A stretch of 64,000 bases of DNA from contig KL647288.1 of assembly GCA_000727475.1 (NCBI GenBank), positions 9,984,055 through 10,048,054 on the forward strand, read 5' to 3'. The notes under the pieces are model-generated. The model did no database searches. It was not told where the DNA came from and saw only the letters and a program-made list of their open reading frames with translations. Shown here one piece after another: positions 38,400 through 49,299 of the stretch (the first letter of the stretch is position 1; every line of letters begins with the position of its first letter). The position numbers and the translations under genes are program-made. Source of the DNA: Sarcocystis neurona (lineage: Eukaryota > Apicomplexa > Conoidasida > Eucoccidiorida > Sarcocystidae).

Positions 38400-38985
38400 T
38401 GAGAGCAGCAGCGGCGAAGGCAGCAGAGGAGGGCAACAGCGACAACAACAGCTGCAGCAGCAGAGGCGGTGGGAAGCGTTGAACGCCCACGCAGAGTGAC
38501 TGAACAGCGGCGACAGTGCAGAGGCAGCACGCAAGAGCTGGACAAGTACGAGGACAGCACCTCCAGCAGCAGAGACGAGCCGCAGTCACACCGCAGCAGG
38601 ACATGCAGCCAGAGCAGCAACGCAGCAGCGCAAACGACGCCTGCCGCAGCAGCGGCGTCCCACCACCAGCAACAGCAGCCACGACAACAGCACAGGAGCC
38701 ACCGGAACTTCTCAACGGCACGGCAGCAGCACGTAGCTCTTCTTCTGCTTGCTGGGGCGCAGCAACCTGCTGACGCGAGACGCGCGTCAGGTGTGTCGGG
38801 AGGCCGGCAGTACCCAGGAAGTTACAGCTCCTGCACGGGTGCTGCCCGTGCGTCGTGCAGCAGCAGCAGCAGCCTCGGTGGGACTTTTCGAAGCGGCGGC
38901 AGGAGCCGCAGCGAGACAGCACGACCAGCCCCCGCTGGCGACTGCACACAGAGAGCGCACACTGCGTACGTGCAAGTCATTCTCT
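38400..38985. repeat. CAG-rich low-complexity block
   Basis: The plus strand is dense in CAG/GCA triplets with interruptions. Both strands are open in several frames. No motif was found outside the repeat translation. Confidence 0.7.
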
Positions 38986-38994
38986 GTCGCTGTC

Positions 38995-39590
38995 TCTCTG
39001 TCTCTCTGTACATATACATATATATATACGTACACTTTTCGTACGATATATACTAGGGCAGTCGTATGCATATGCGTGGCTCAGGCTTCGTTTCCTTCGT
39101 CCCAATATGTATGTGTGTGTGCACCGGTGACATGCAGAAGCGTTCCATAACTCGTCGTGTGTCGTATGTCCACGTCTGCATGCGGTGTGTATAGTATGCG
39201 TCTGACGACGTGGGCATGCAGCATGGGACCCCTATACACGTTTTCCACATATGTGTGTATATATATATGTAAGGTACCCTTGTGTGGACGTGGGTGAGAG
39301 AGACAGGAGTGTCTGGAGAGCGGACTTGGTTATCTGTCCGCTCGTCAGTACGCAGATAGGAACACCTACATATATATATATACATATATATATATGGTAG
39401 GCCGTAAAGAGGTATGCACAGGGCTTGAGAGGGAGGACGACCCATATGACTATACATATGTGTGTACATCTACAAGAACGCACCTACGTTTATATATATA
39501 TATGTGTATATATATGTGTGTGTGAGCATATCCATATATAAATATATATATATGTATATATATATATGTATATATGTGTAATAGGTGGCG
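38995..39590. repeat. TATATG/TGTATA-rich microsatellite block
   Basis: Imperfect TA, TATG and TGTA runs, densest at 39003-39055, 39240-39275, 39368-39400 and 39489-39582. Translations are Tyr/Ile/Thr/His strings and not credible proteins. Confidence 0.9.
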
Positions 39591-39689
39591 CGGGGCGCCG
39601 CTGAAGGGTAGAAATAGATACTAGACAGAGAGCCAGTTTCGGTAGGTATCTCTGAAGAATCTTTCCTGGGCTTCCTTTTGGAAGCGGCG

Positions 39690-40330
39690 ACTGCACTCTT
39701 CTTCCTCTGGCAGCAGCAGAGGTTCTCCTCGACACGAAGCCTCGCGTCGACACGGCGGCAGCAACAGCAGGCAGCAGCGGGGACGGTCTCGACAGACGCC
39801 TTCGCACCAGCAGCAATAGCAGCAGTTCCAGCCATAGCAGCAACGGCAAGAGCAGCAACAGCTGCAAGCTCAGCAGCAAGCGCAGCAGGGCGCGCAGCAG
39901 CTGGGGCCACAGCAGCAAAAGCAGCAGCAGCAGGAGCGACGCGAAAGAAACTCCTGCGGGGCTATGAAGGAGGAACGGACGTGCAGGCAGCGGTTGCTGA
40001 CGCCGAAAGGGAGAGCAGCGGAGGGCCGAAAACGGTAGCAGCAGCAGCAGCACACGAGCAGCAACAGATCAGCAGGGACAGCACGAGCAGCGGCAGCACT
40101 GCAGCAGCAGAGAAGGAGCAGCAGAGCAGCAGGACCAGCAGCAGAGCAGCCGAAACAGCACCAGCAGCACTCGAGCAGCACCAGTGGCAGCAGCAGAGCG
40201 CCAGACGAACAGCAGCAGAGCAGCACAGGAGCAGCAGCAGAGCGGCACGGGAACAGCAGCAGAGCAGCACAGGAGCAGCAGCAGAGCGGCACGGGAACAG
40301 CAGCAGAGCAGCAGGAGCGGTAGGAGTGGC
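39690..40330. repeat. CAG-rich block with a 44-bp minisatellite
   Basis: CAG/GCA triplets dominate the plus strand. Within it, the unit starting GAGCAGCAC repeats at 40218, 40262 and 40306 with a 44-bp period. Because 44 is not a multiple of three, successive copies read in different frames, which argues against this block being translated. Confidence 0.85.
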
Positions 40331-40339
40331 AGCTTCACA

Positions 40340-41453
40340 ATGAACGCGAGGAGAGTGGGAGGAGCAGCGGGTCGTTTCTATTTAAGACTGCGCTGTTCTT
40401 CTTGTTCGTTCTTCTTCAACACGCCTGACGCGCTGCAGCTGCTCCTGCAGCAGCAGCCGCGGCTGCAGCAGACGCAGCGTCCTGTGCAGCCAGCACTGCA
40501 GCGCGTGCCAGAGAGACCAAACAGAGAGCAGCAGCAGCAGCAGTCGCAGCGACGCCCTGCGGGTGCAGCAGTTTCTGCCGGTTCTTCTCGTCGGCTCTCC
40601 TCCCCGTCATCCCAGCCGCACACCTCAGCAGCTGCTGCTTCTTCTCGTCTTCCTCCTGCTGCTTCATCTTCTTCTCCTTCATCCTCTTCTTCTCCTTCAT
40701 CCACTTCTTCTCCTTCATCCTCTTCTTCTCCTTCATCCTCTTCTTCTCCTTCTGGGTCTGGTGGTGCGCATCCATCTGGGGCAACAGCTGCGTCAGAAAC
40801 AGCCTGGGACCGGCGATTTTCCCTGCTGCCGTTAGCGACAGATGAAGTGCTGCAGCAGAGGAAAGCCGCGCTGCTGCTGCGCGCCTTGCACGGGGAGCCG
40901 CTTGTGGGCTCGCGGAAACAGCGGGGCTTTTTCGCGCCTGCTGCTCCCAACGCCGCAATGGCCGAGATGCTCAATGCGGCAGGGGTCTGCTGTCCGCGCT
41001 GCAGCAGCTGCAGCAGGTGGACTGCTGCAGTTGCTGCGCCGTTGAGGACTGCAGGAGTAATGCGCAGGAGCTTAGACAGCAGCTGACAGTCCTACACACG
41101 CAGCAGCAGCGGCAGCACGTCTGCAGCAGTTTTTCAGGAGGAAGAAGAAGCAGCAGCAGCAACGTGAAAAGGCAGCAGGCGAGAGAGGCTACTACCAGAC
41201 AACCGGAGACGCAGCAGCCGCAGCACCACGTCGGCAGCAGGTGGCAGGGAAAATTAAGCCGCAGCGCACCTACTGCGAGCTCAAAGAGAGCAGCAGCTGG
41301 AGAAGAATGAGGAGAAAGGGGAGCAAGCACCGGCGAAGCGCAGAAGCGGCAGGAAACGCCAGAAGAGGAGAGCAGCGGCACCACCGAGCAGCGGAAAAGA
41401 GGGAGAGAAGGAAGCGGGCGCTACGTCAGCAGCGGCAGCAGTCGGACAGCTAG
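40340..41453 (+). CDS. Hypothetical protein with possible mitochondrial presequence and very basic C-terminus (exon joins uncertain)
   Basis: ATG at 40340 opens MNARRVGGAAGRFYLRLR, an Arg-rich, acid-free N-terminus like a mitochondrial targeting peptide. It is followed by a Gln-rich stretch, an SSSPSS repeat coded by an 18-bp minisatellite, and a balanced segment (AWDRRFSLLPLATDEVLQQR, GEPLVGSRKQRGFFAP) to about 40.98 kb. A different plus frame then carries LQQLQQVD...AQELRQQLTVLH. A third, 41241-41453, gives KIKPQRTYCELKES.WRRMRRKG followed by an Arg/Lys/Gln-rich tail and a stop. These read as exons of one gene, but I could not fix the junctions. The basic tail with its TY.EL motif recalls small mitochondrial ribosomal proteins (bS21-like); that is only a suggestion. 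The antisense strand over 40378-40974 is also open, with an acidic EEEDEG repeat, and remains an alternative. Confidence 0.4.
40662..40753. repeat. 18-bp minisatellite coding SSSPSS (plus) or EEEDEG (minus)
   Basis: About five copies of a unit close to CTTCTTCTCCTTCATCCT. The period is a multiple of three and purine/pyrimidine strand bias is strong. It sits inside the open frame that starts at 40340. Confidence 0.9.
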
Positions 41454-41990
41454 AGAGAGTACGGTAGTGCAAACAAAGCAGACGCAGAAGGTAGACTAAC
41501 AGCCCCAGAGGCAGCAGCAGCAGAGCCATCAGCAGCAGAGGGAGAAGCAGCAGAGGGAGCAGCAGCAGAGGGAGCAGCAGGACAGGCAGCAGCAGCACAG
41601 GCAGCAGCACAGGCACAAACAGCACATAGGCAGTACGAACAGCAAACACAACAGCAGACGCAGCAGCGGGCACAGCCGCAGGCACCAGAGCAGCGACAGC
41701 AGCACCAGGAAGACCAGCATGCGAGATAGCGATAGTGACTCTGCTTTTGGTTGCAGGCTGTCTGCGAGGAGCACGGCCTTGTGAGACAGCAACCGCAGCA
41801 GAAGCCGTTGGCGCAGCAGCAGCAGGCGATGGTGCAGCAGCAGCCGCGGGGACGGTGCAGCAGCAGCAGCGGCAGGCGACGGTGCACCAGCAGCAGCAGC
41901 AGCGGCAGGCGACGGTGCACCAGCAGCAGCAGCAGCATCAGGCACGGTGCAGCAGCAGCAGCATCAGATGACGGCGTAGCAGCAGCAACA
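41454..41990. repeat. CAG-rich block with a minisatellite of about 33-36 bp
   Basis: CAG/GCA-rich plus strand. Copies of a unit ending GGCAGGCGACGGTGCAC recur between about 41822 and 41955 with differing numbers of CAG triplets. No credible protein was seen. Confidence 0.75.
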
Positions 41991-42120
41991 GACGACGGTG
42001 CAGCAACAGCAGACGACGATGCAGCAGCAGCAGACGACGGTTCAGGGCCAGCTGCAAGGAAGGATGCCGCAGCAGCCGCAGCAGACGACGGTTCAGGACC
42101 AGCAGCAGGCAGGCGTCAGC
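41990..42120. repeat. CAGACGACGG minisatellite
   Basis: The string CAGACGACGGT(G/T)CAG recurs at short intervals with CAG spacers, as degenerate copies of the neighbouring block. Confidence 0.7.
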
Positions 42121-42640
42121 AGCTGCAGCAGCATTATCGGCAGCAGCGGCAAGACCAGTAGCACCGCGACACGTCGTTGCTGCACAGAGAAAGCCGCCCA
42201 GCCGCAGATAGAGATGGGACTGCATGCGAGTGGAGGAAGAAAGAAATGATAGAGAAGGAGTCGAAGGAAAGCGCAAATGAGAGAGAATGAAAGCGAGCAA
42301 CGGTGGCACTGCGGTCCTGCTGCTGCTACGAAGACCGACAGCTTCAGGTTGGCTAGGGCCAGCAGCCGAGGAGCTGCAGCCCTGCATTCTCCTCAGAAGA
42401 GATACGAGAAACCATGGGCTGGCAGCGGCGGCCCTCGTAGCAGCAGCAGCAGCCCCAGCGCCAGACAGTCTGGGATTTATTGCTAGGTGTATGGCGCCGA
42501 GCGGCGTGCGTGTCTCCTGCTGGCACTGCTGTCAAAGCTGCTGCAGCATCTGCGGTCTCCCCGGCAGCCTCTGCTGCTTTGCAGCTCTTGACGAGCCAAG
42601 CGGCGCCCACGCGTACTCGTGGCACGTCTCTGCGTCTTTG
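42120..42640. other. Unassigned segment between repeat blocks
   Basis: Less repetitive. The minus strand has balanced stretches (SHLYLRLGGFLCAATTCRG near 42.2 kb; GAAWLVKSCKAAEAAGETAD near 42.55 kb) that could be exons. The plus strand is also open. I cannot choose between them. Confidence 0.25.
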
Positions 42641-42669
42641 GCTACCTCTACAACACCTCTCTCTCTATC

Positions 42670-43390
42670 TCCATCTACACTTATATATGTGTATATACGT
42701 ACGCATGCATGTATATATACATATGTATATATGTTTGTATGGATATACATATATATATATATATATAGGTACTGTCGGGTGCGAAACGGGCGCGAAGTTG
42801 TTTTCTGAAGGAACTTTTTTGTCTCTCTGTGTGTGCGGGTCTCTACGCATATATGGAGTTTGTGTAAGTGTGTGTATGCATGGAGAGAAGTTGGTAAGTT
42901 AATGAGGCAGCGAAGGAGAGCAGTGAAGAGCGGGGGCCAACGACAAGGGGAAACTCGCAGCGAACGCGAGAGGCGAGTCCACCAAGCGCCCCTCTTTTCA
43001 CGCGTGCGCCCGTGCATGCACGAGCATACGCACATACCAGCTCCATACACATATGCGTCTCTTTGTATACTCCACGTGTATTCCATATACATATACGCAC
43101 TTGTGAAAAAATGGAAATGCAGTGTATATCCACGTAGACATATGTGGATGTATACATAAGTGTACACACATAAGAGGCGTACAAATATGTGACCCACGTA
43201 CATTCACACAGTCCGTACACAGATACACAAATTGGTATATATATGTCTATAAACACATGCACACGCATATATATACATATATGTAGAGAGAGAGAGAGAG
43301 ACGTATATTATATACGTAGATATATTCTATATACGTCTGTACACACATACACGTATATGTACGTGTATGTGTATAAGCACATGTAAACCC

Positions 43391-43423
<33 letters not shown>

Positions 43424-43470
43424 TGTATATTATATACGTAAAAATATTATATATATATATGAACAGTGCC
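42670..43470. repeat. TATATG/TGTATA microsatellite block with two (GA)n runs
   Basis: TA-rich runs are densest at 42676-42775, 43220-43280 and 43320-43460. (AG)n runs at 43285-43301 and 43407-43423 are each followed by the same TATATTATATACGTA string, so a unit of about 122 bp seems to have been copied. A part with fewer repeats lies at 42780-43030. Confidence 0.85.
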
Positions 43471-44290
43471 TGTACGTAGGTAGGTGCAGATCTACCGCGA
43501 GGGAGCACAGTGAATCTGTGCGCATGCATCTGGACGCACACACACACACACACAGACACTGTCCACATATGCACGAAAGTGTACGCACACCTATACACAG
43601 ATAACCTACCTAATTAAAACTGATACGCGGGTATCGGGAAAGTGACAGGTATGTCGTGAGGACGAGGCGCATTGAAGATGTGCGGCCGTTTGAGGCGTCA
43701 GCCGAGACTGGAGTCGATGTGTGCAGGACGACCAGATGCTCTCTCCGCTTGTATACCTTCCTCCTTAGAGCTCCTCTTGGACTTCGGCGTGTCGTTCTTT
43801 TTCCGTCAGTATCTTGCACACACGCAATTACTAGTGGTATTAGGTGCTTGGGTTTTTGAGAAGATGCCTTTGTGTCTACGTGAACGGCATGAGCTTGTGG
43901 CTCTCCGAAATCCTGGTACCCATATTTTTCTCTCGTCACGCCGACCCCTGCACAAACGTTCGTCCCCCTTCGCAGACGAATACACGCATACGAAAAGCTT
44001 CTACAGCAGCCGAGATACACTGCAACATGTTTCCACATATGCAGAGCCACAGGTGTGAATACAGAGCAACCGCGTGTAGATGGAGGCATATAGGCGGTTG
44101 GGTATATTTGTACGTAGGTAGGAAGCGAAGTAGCTTTATTTGGTGGATCTACAGGAAAGAGCGCATGTGGCCGTAGCCGTCGCTCGCTGCTGAGGTGTAT
44201 TATACACGTAGGTAGAGAGAAACACATGAATAGCGTTGACGAAGGGGTACGCGTAGAAGGGACCCAGGTGCTTGGGCTCCGCTGTATGAC
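43470..44290. other. Unique segment without a supported gene
   Basis: Repeat-poor DNA. A 255-codon minus-strand ORF with a true ATG (44377-43610) spans it, but it shows no motif and no splice context that I can use. One ORF of this length by chance in a window of this size is not surprising. Confidence 0.4.
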
Positions 44291-44294
44291 ATTG

Positions 44295-47194
44295 TTAGCA
44301 TGTGAACGGAGCACACAAGTGCTGTTGGCAGCACGTGTTGTACTGCTTGGCTTCTGCTGTTGGGGGGGACCTTGCATCTATGGCTAGACTGCGCTGCAGG
44401 CGCAGCGCGATGCACACAAGGCCACACGCCTGGCGCAAACAGACAACCCGTGCCACTGCGGCAGCAGCCCCAGCAGCACTTGATGAAGCGAGCGGACGTC
44501 GCCTCACTGTAGCAGCAGCTAGAAGAGATGCAAGGGCTGCTCGTGGACCACTAGCAGCAACAGCAGCAGCTGTAGGAGCAGTGCAGTCTTACCTGTTGTA
44601 GGAGCAGCAGCAGCAGCAGTCCATCTGGCGCACAGATGGCCCCGTACGACAAAGCATCAGCAGCCACCACTACTGTAGCCGCAATGGGTGCCGCTATTGA
44701 AGCAGCAGGAATTGTCGCTACGGCAGGGGACACGACACCGCAGCATCAGCAGACACAGCAGCCCAGTCCGTTCCAGTAGGGCGTGCAACCAATGCAATCG
44801 CAGCAGCCACACGGGGAGAGCAGCGACAGCCGGAGGAACAGCAGGCGCGGCAGCAGCTGCAGTCGCGTCAGCGTTCAGTGTGGCAGCAGCAAGCACAGAA
44901 GGAACGGCGTGACTACGTTCGGCGCGTGCAGGGGCCACATCAATTGTCGCTGTGCAGTGAAAATTGATTTCACCTGCAGCAGGGGAACAGGAGGAGCAGA
45001 GGTTGTGCTACGTGCAGCCCGGCAGCAGCAGCAGCTGTTTGCTCGCTGCTGGTATTCTTTTACCAGTGGCACGTACAAGCGACTGAGATAACAGACACAT
45101 TTGTGTATTGCGTCTTTTCTGTATGCTGGTGAAACAGCAGTAGCTGCAGGAACCGTCCCACTGTGACAGCCTCGTGATTGCTGCTATCTTACTACGAATG
45201 GCCACAGCCACGTAGTCCCAACAGTCGGATGGCACATTAAGCCGGCGCACGTGTAGACACTCCCGCATCACATCAACAGCCGCAGTAGACTTGGTAACAG
45301 CAGCGCTGGTAGACCCAGCGACAGCAGCAACGGCGGCACCAGATCCATATGCAGCGGAATAAGCAGCACACTGGGCGGAGAAGTGGCGGCAGCAGCACCA
45401 GTAGGAGGGCACGGCTCGCACGGAGAAGTGGAGGAGGCGGGTGGAAGTGATGGCTCCTGAAATACCAGTATGAGGAGCCGCTAGGGCAGCGGCACCAGCC
45501 GCACGCCTGCGTGAAGCAGCAGTTTTCAGCAGGAAGTCGCCAAGATCGCGGAAAGACCAGTAGTGTCAGCAGCGGGCGGAAGAGAAGCAGCAAAAAAAGC
45601 ACCGGCAGGGGCAGTCAAGGCAGGTCAGTGAAGTCAGGAGGCGATTTCGTAGCACCAGTAGCAGCACGAGGAGCTATTTTGTCACCTCTGGTATAAACAT
45701 ACGCATTAGAAAGAACGGAGGAGGCTACACTCCCGGCAGCAGCGGCAGTGGCGCCGTTGTCTTCGGGAGGAGGATTGCATACAACGCAGCACGACGCAGC
45801 CCAATTGCAGAATCGCAGGAACACCAGTCGCAGGAGCGCCAGCATCAGGAGGACCGGTCACATCAGTACATGCTGCCACGCAGGAGCAGCAGCAACCCAG
45901 GCGGAATACGCACCGGAAGGAAGCACTGGAGTAGCAGAAGGGGACAGTAGCTCCTATTGGGAGAGTCGAAAGGCAGCAGCACAGAACGCGTGAAATCTTC
46001 GCAAGTTGCCAGCCACTCAAGCAGGTGACTTCTCACCCGCACGAGGCATTATGCTCTGTGGTGAGCATGCACGTGTTCCCATATCTAAGCAGGAGAAGCC
46101 AGACAACTCCTCTGCAGTACTTCTACTATAATATATATATATATGTTATCGCTACTATGTTCTAGTTGTCATGTGTGTGCACGAGCGATACAGAAGCCAG
46201 ACAACTCCTCTGCAGTACTTCTACTATAATATATATATATATATGTTGTCGCTACTATGTACTAGTTGTCATGTGTGTGCACGAGCGATACAGAAGCCTT
46301 ACCGAACAAACGGCAGAGGGTACCGGTAAGAGTTTACATGGCCGGCATGTGGAGTGCGCTAACGGTATAATATCTGAGTTGCTCCTGCACGTTTATACTC
46401 AGTTTTCGAAGAAGCAGCAACAGCAGCAGACGGAGTGCAGTGTCTGAAGCATCTTCCATCCTGTGTGTCTCAGGCACGCAAAGCAGCGTCGCAACCACAG
46501 CAGCTGCAGCAGGGAGCCGTAGCAGCGGCAGCTGTGGCAGAAGCATCAGCAGCATAGGCGGAAGTAGCAAAAAAACTAGCAGCGGCAGCAGCAGCAGCAG
46601 CGGCATCCGCTGGGACAGCAACTGTAGAACCAGTCGCAGCAGTAGCACCAGCGGCAGCGGCTTCAACCGGCAGCACCAAAGGCGCCAGAGCAATAGCAGT
46701 TGCAGTAGAAGGAGCAGCAGGAGCAGCGGCCGTAGGGGGGAATATCAGCAGCATTAGCGGAAGCAGCAGGAGTTATGGTAGTGGCAGCAGCAGCAGCAGG
46801 GGTCTCCGTCGGGGCGGCAGCTGTAGAGAACCAATCGCAGCAGCAGCACCTGCTGCGGGAGCGGTGTCAATCGGCAGCATTAGAAGCGCCAACAGTCGCA
46901 GCTGCAGCAAATGGAACACAGGAGCAGCTGCCAGCAGGGAGTACGAGCACCAGGAAGCAGCCAACAGCAGCGATGATGAGTAACAAATTCCGAATGTCCA
47001 CACGTTTAGGCAGTGTGACTGGTCGGCGTGTGCCCCCCTGAGCAGCCGAGAAGCATGTGGAGTGTAGGAGGCCAACCTTCGTCTGTCCCTTGATTTCTCA
47101 GCGCTCTCGTGGCCAACTTTAGCGTGCGGCGTTGCCAACAAGGGGCACTCCCGCTAGTGGGAGAGTTGACAGGCTGCTCTGCGGCTTCTGCCAT
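44295..47194 (-). CDS. Probable multi-exon gene coding a helical protein (partial model)
   Basis: Several minus-strand pieces have balanced composition. MAEAAEQPVNSPTSGS with CWQRRTLKLATRALRN lies at 47194-47080. NVWTFGICYSSSLLLAASW lies near 46.98 kb. The clearest, at about 45.43-45.064 kb, reads DVMRECLHVRRLNVP then DCWDYVAVAIRSKIAAITRL and ends at the donor GCCACTG|GTAAAA. VVCLRQACGLVCIALRLQRS lies near 44.43 kb. The 45-kb piece has the helix-pair look of the HPR/FASTK-like repeats in the giant gene downstream, so this may be a second gene of that kind or more of its 5' part. Exon joins are not resolved. CTG-repeat stretches between the pieces are probably introns or Ala/Leu-rich insertions. 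Confidence 0.4.
46094..46298. repeat. Near-perfect tandem duplication, about 98-100 bp per copy
   Basis: Copy 1 is 46094-46191 and copy 2 is 46192-46291, with a stub of a third at 46292-46298. Each begins AGAAGCCAGACAACTCC and carries an inner (TA)n run; copy 2 has one more TA unit. Only a few other bases differ (e.g. GTTATC/GTTGTC, GTTCTAG/GTACTAG), so the event is young. Confidence 0.9.
46390..47030. repeat. CAG-rich (plus strand) low-complexity block
   Basis: Dense CAG/GCA triplets with a six-frame open pattern, lying within the span of the probable minus-strand gene. Confidence 0.6.
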
Positions 47195-47199
47195 TGTTG

Positions 47200-47460
47200 C
47201 TGTGTCTGCGCTCCTACCGCTACTGCTGCTGCTCCTGCGACCGGTGCTGGTGGTGGGTGCCCTTACTGCCGCTCTTGCTCCTTCTGCCGCTTAGTACGAA
47301 TACTGCTTCCACGCCTGTTGCTGCTGCAGCTGCCGCTGCTGTTGCATCAAGTGGTGCTGCTGCTGCAATTGCTGCTGGTGCAGCTGCTGGTGCTGCTGCT
47401 GCTGCTGCTGCTGCAACAGCTGATGCTGCGCTGCTGCTGCTGCTGCTATCGCTATTGGAG
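47200..47460. repeat. CTG-rich (plus strand) block; polyGln if read on the minus strand
   Basis: Here the CTG is on the plus strand, opposite to the neighbouring blocks. A minus frame from an ATG at 47566 reads MIKGASKNGSHTLTARLHV and then a long Gln/His run to a stop at 47291. It could be a 5' exon of the minus-strand gene, but the evidence is thin. Confidence 0.6.
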
Positions 47461-47879
47461 CAGCACCTCTGCGCACACCCCCCTCGACGGGTTGTCTTGT
47501 GCTGCAGGACACATGCAGTCGCGCTGTGAGTGTATGACTGCCGTTTTTTGAGGCTCCTTTTATCATTTATCTCTTTTCGGCCAGTTTTCCCAGCGCCACC
47601 TCCTTTTTTCTTCTTTATTCGCTGCCCTGTCTCCCCCTGTTCTCACGCTTGAAGGAGTGTGAGCCTGGGAGGGGTCCGCAGCACAGGTGGGCCCGTCCCG
47701 TTAGCACGCCGCAGGCACACACCCGCGCACAGCGGTCGCGTTAACCGCAATATCGTCAGACACAGCAGCGCTGTTCATGACAGCAATACAAGCAGCGGCA
47801 GAAGCGACGGCAGCAGCAATAGCGCTGAGGACAGGGGCAGGATGTGCACCATCACCGACAGCAGCAACAGCAGCAACGC

Positions 47880-48055
47880 CTGTATAGCCAACCGCAACCC
47901 CGCAGCAGTACCAGCAGCAGCACTAGCAGCAGCACCGGCAGCAGCAGCAGCAGCAGCACCAGCAGCAGCACCAGCAGCAGCACTAGCAGCAGCACTGGCA
48001 GCAGCACCAGCAGCAGCACTGGCAGCAGCACCAGCAGCAGCAGCAAAATTCCTCC
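47880..48055. repeat. Almost pure (GCA/CAG)n array; polyAla in one frame
   Basis: A run of CAG/GCA triplets broken by single substitutions (ACT/ACC), giving (A)n with P and L interruptions on one plus frame, polySer on another, and polyLeu on the minus strand. Confidence 0.9.
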
Positions 48056-48393
48056 GTAGCAGGACCACTAGAACCATCAGCAGCACTGGCGGCAGCGACT
48101 GCAGGGCAGATAGCGACTGCAGCACCACAGAGAGAGATGTGCCCAGATAGCGCGACACGAACGGTACTTCTCAGCCGAGCGGGCACGAGCAGCCGCTACA
48201 CCAACAACAGCAGCAAGAAGCTAAGAAACTGCAGACCGCGGCAGAGCAGCATTAACTACGAGCCCGTGGCGACGCACTGCGGAGCAGCAGAGGGGAGAAG
48301 CAAGGCCGTACTCTTCCGAGCAGCGACGGCAGCGTCTTCCTGCGACTCCTGTGCCGTTGAGGACGGCCCTTAGATACAGGAGCTGCTCTTCTG

Positions 48394-49296
48394 ATGTTTC
48401 CTACCTACGCCGCGGTTCTGTGCTCCAAAAAAGTAAAGATCGCTGCAGGCGTTACTGCATCGGGCGGCCGCAGCGGGAGCCGCATGCTGCTGCCTTCCGC
48501 CGCAGCCGCAGCTGCACCAGGAGGACCATCCACAGGGCAGCAGCAGGAGTACCCACAAAGCAGCAGCAGGACTACCCAGAGGGCAGCAGCAGCAGCTGAA
48601 CGGGCCGGCCTTCTCTGCGTGCAACAACAGCTCAATGTCCCCTGCTGCAGGCGTTACAAGATCCAAGACTCAGCAGCAGGGGGAGCCGGTACAGCAACAG
48701 CAGCAGGCCAGACACCAGCAACAGTATAGCAGCAGGCATCCTCGCCTCGCTGTAGCAGCAGCAGCGCTTTTGTTGGAGTGTGGCAGCTGGAGCAGCGCAG
48801 CAGCGTCTGTGCGGAGACAGACGCTCAGGCTGCTGCAGGGGGAAGCAGCCTTTCGAAATTGACGCCAGAGTGTGCAAAAGCAGCAGAATGTGCGATGCTG
48901 CTGCCTACTCCAGGGGCAAGTAGGTTCGCTTGCTGCCGCAGCAGTAGCCCCAGTTCCGCAGGGAAAAGAAGAAGAAACGGCAGCGGCAGGATCGGCAGCC
49001 GTACACACGCAAGAGCATTCGCCGCAGCACGAGCAGCAGCACAGTTGGAGCAGCAACAGGAGGAACATCGGATGAGAGGAACAGCAGCGGCAGCAGTGCT
49101 GTTGTGGGCCTGCAGCAGCATATCCTGTGATACACGTTTTGCTGCCGAGCTGCCGAAGCAAGCACGTCAGCTCGTGGGAGCTGCTGCAGCAGCGGGACAG
49201 GCAGACGAAGACGCAACAGCAGAAGCAAGGAAAGCCTGTACGAAAAGAGGAGGAGGAAACGTGTATACAACGTGCAAGCGGTTCTTCGCTAAATAG
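48394..49296 (+). CDS. Weak candidate gene: two same-frame plus-strand ORFs separated by one stop
   Basis: The frame 48394-48729 begins with an ATG (MFPTYAAVLCSKKVKIAAG) and contains AGLLCVQQQLNVPCCRRYKI. After a TAG at 48727 the same frame stays open to 49296, with AQLEQQQEEHRMRG, DTRFAAELPKQARQLVG and an ending NVYTTCKRFFAK. These pieces are more balanced than repeat translation. The TAG could be an intronic stop (CAACAGTATAG|CAG is acceptor-like) or a real break. No family is recognised, and antisense frames are partly open. Confidence 0.3.
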
Positions 49297-49299
49297 TTA

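Noticed and set aside
42670..43470. ORFs of Tyr/Ile/Thr/His repeats on both strands (also at 39, 51, 55, 59 and 63 kb)
   Set aside because: Translations of TATATG/TGTATA microsatellite, not proteins.
43610..44377. 255-codon minus-strand ORF with ATG in unique DNA
   Set aside because: Long enough to notice, but it has no domain, no splice pattern and low-plausibility composition; chance is sufficient.
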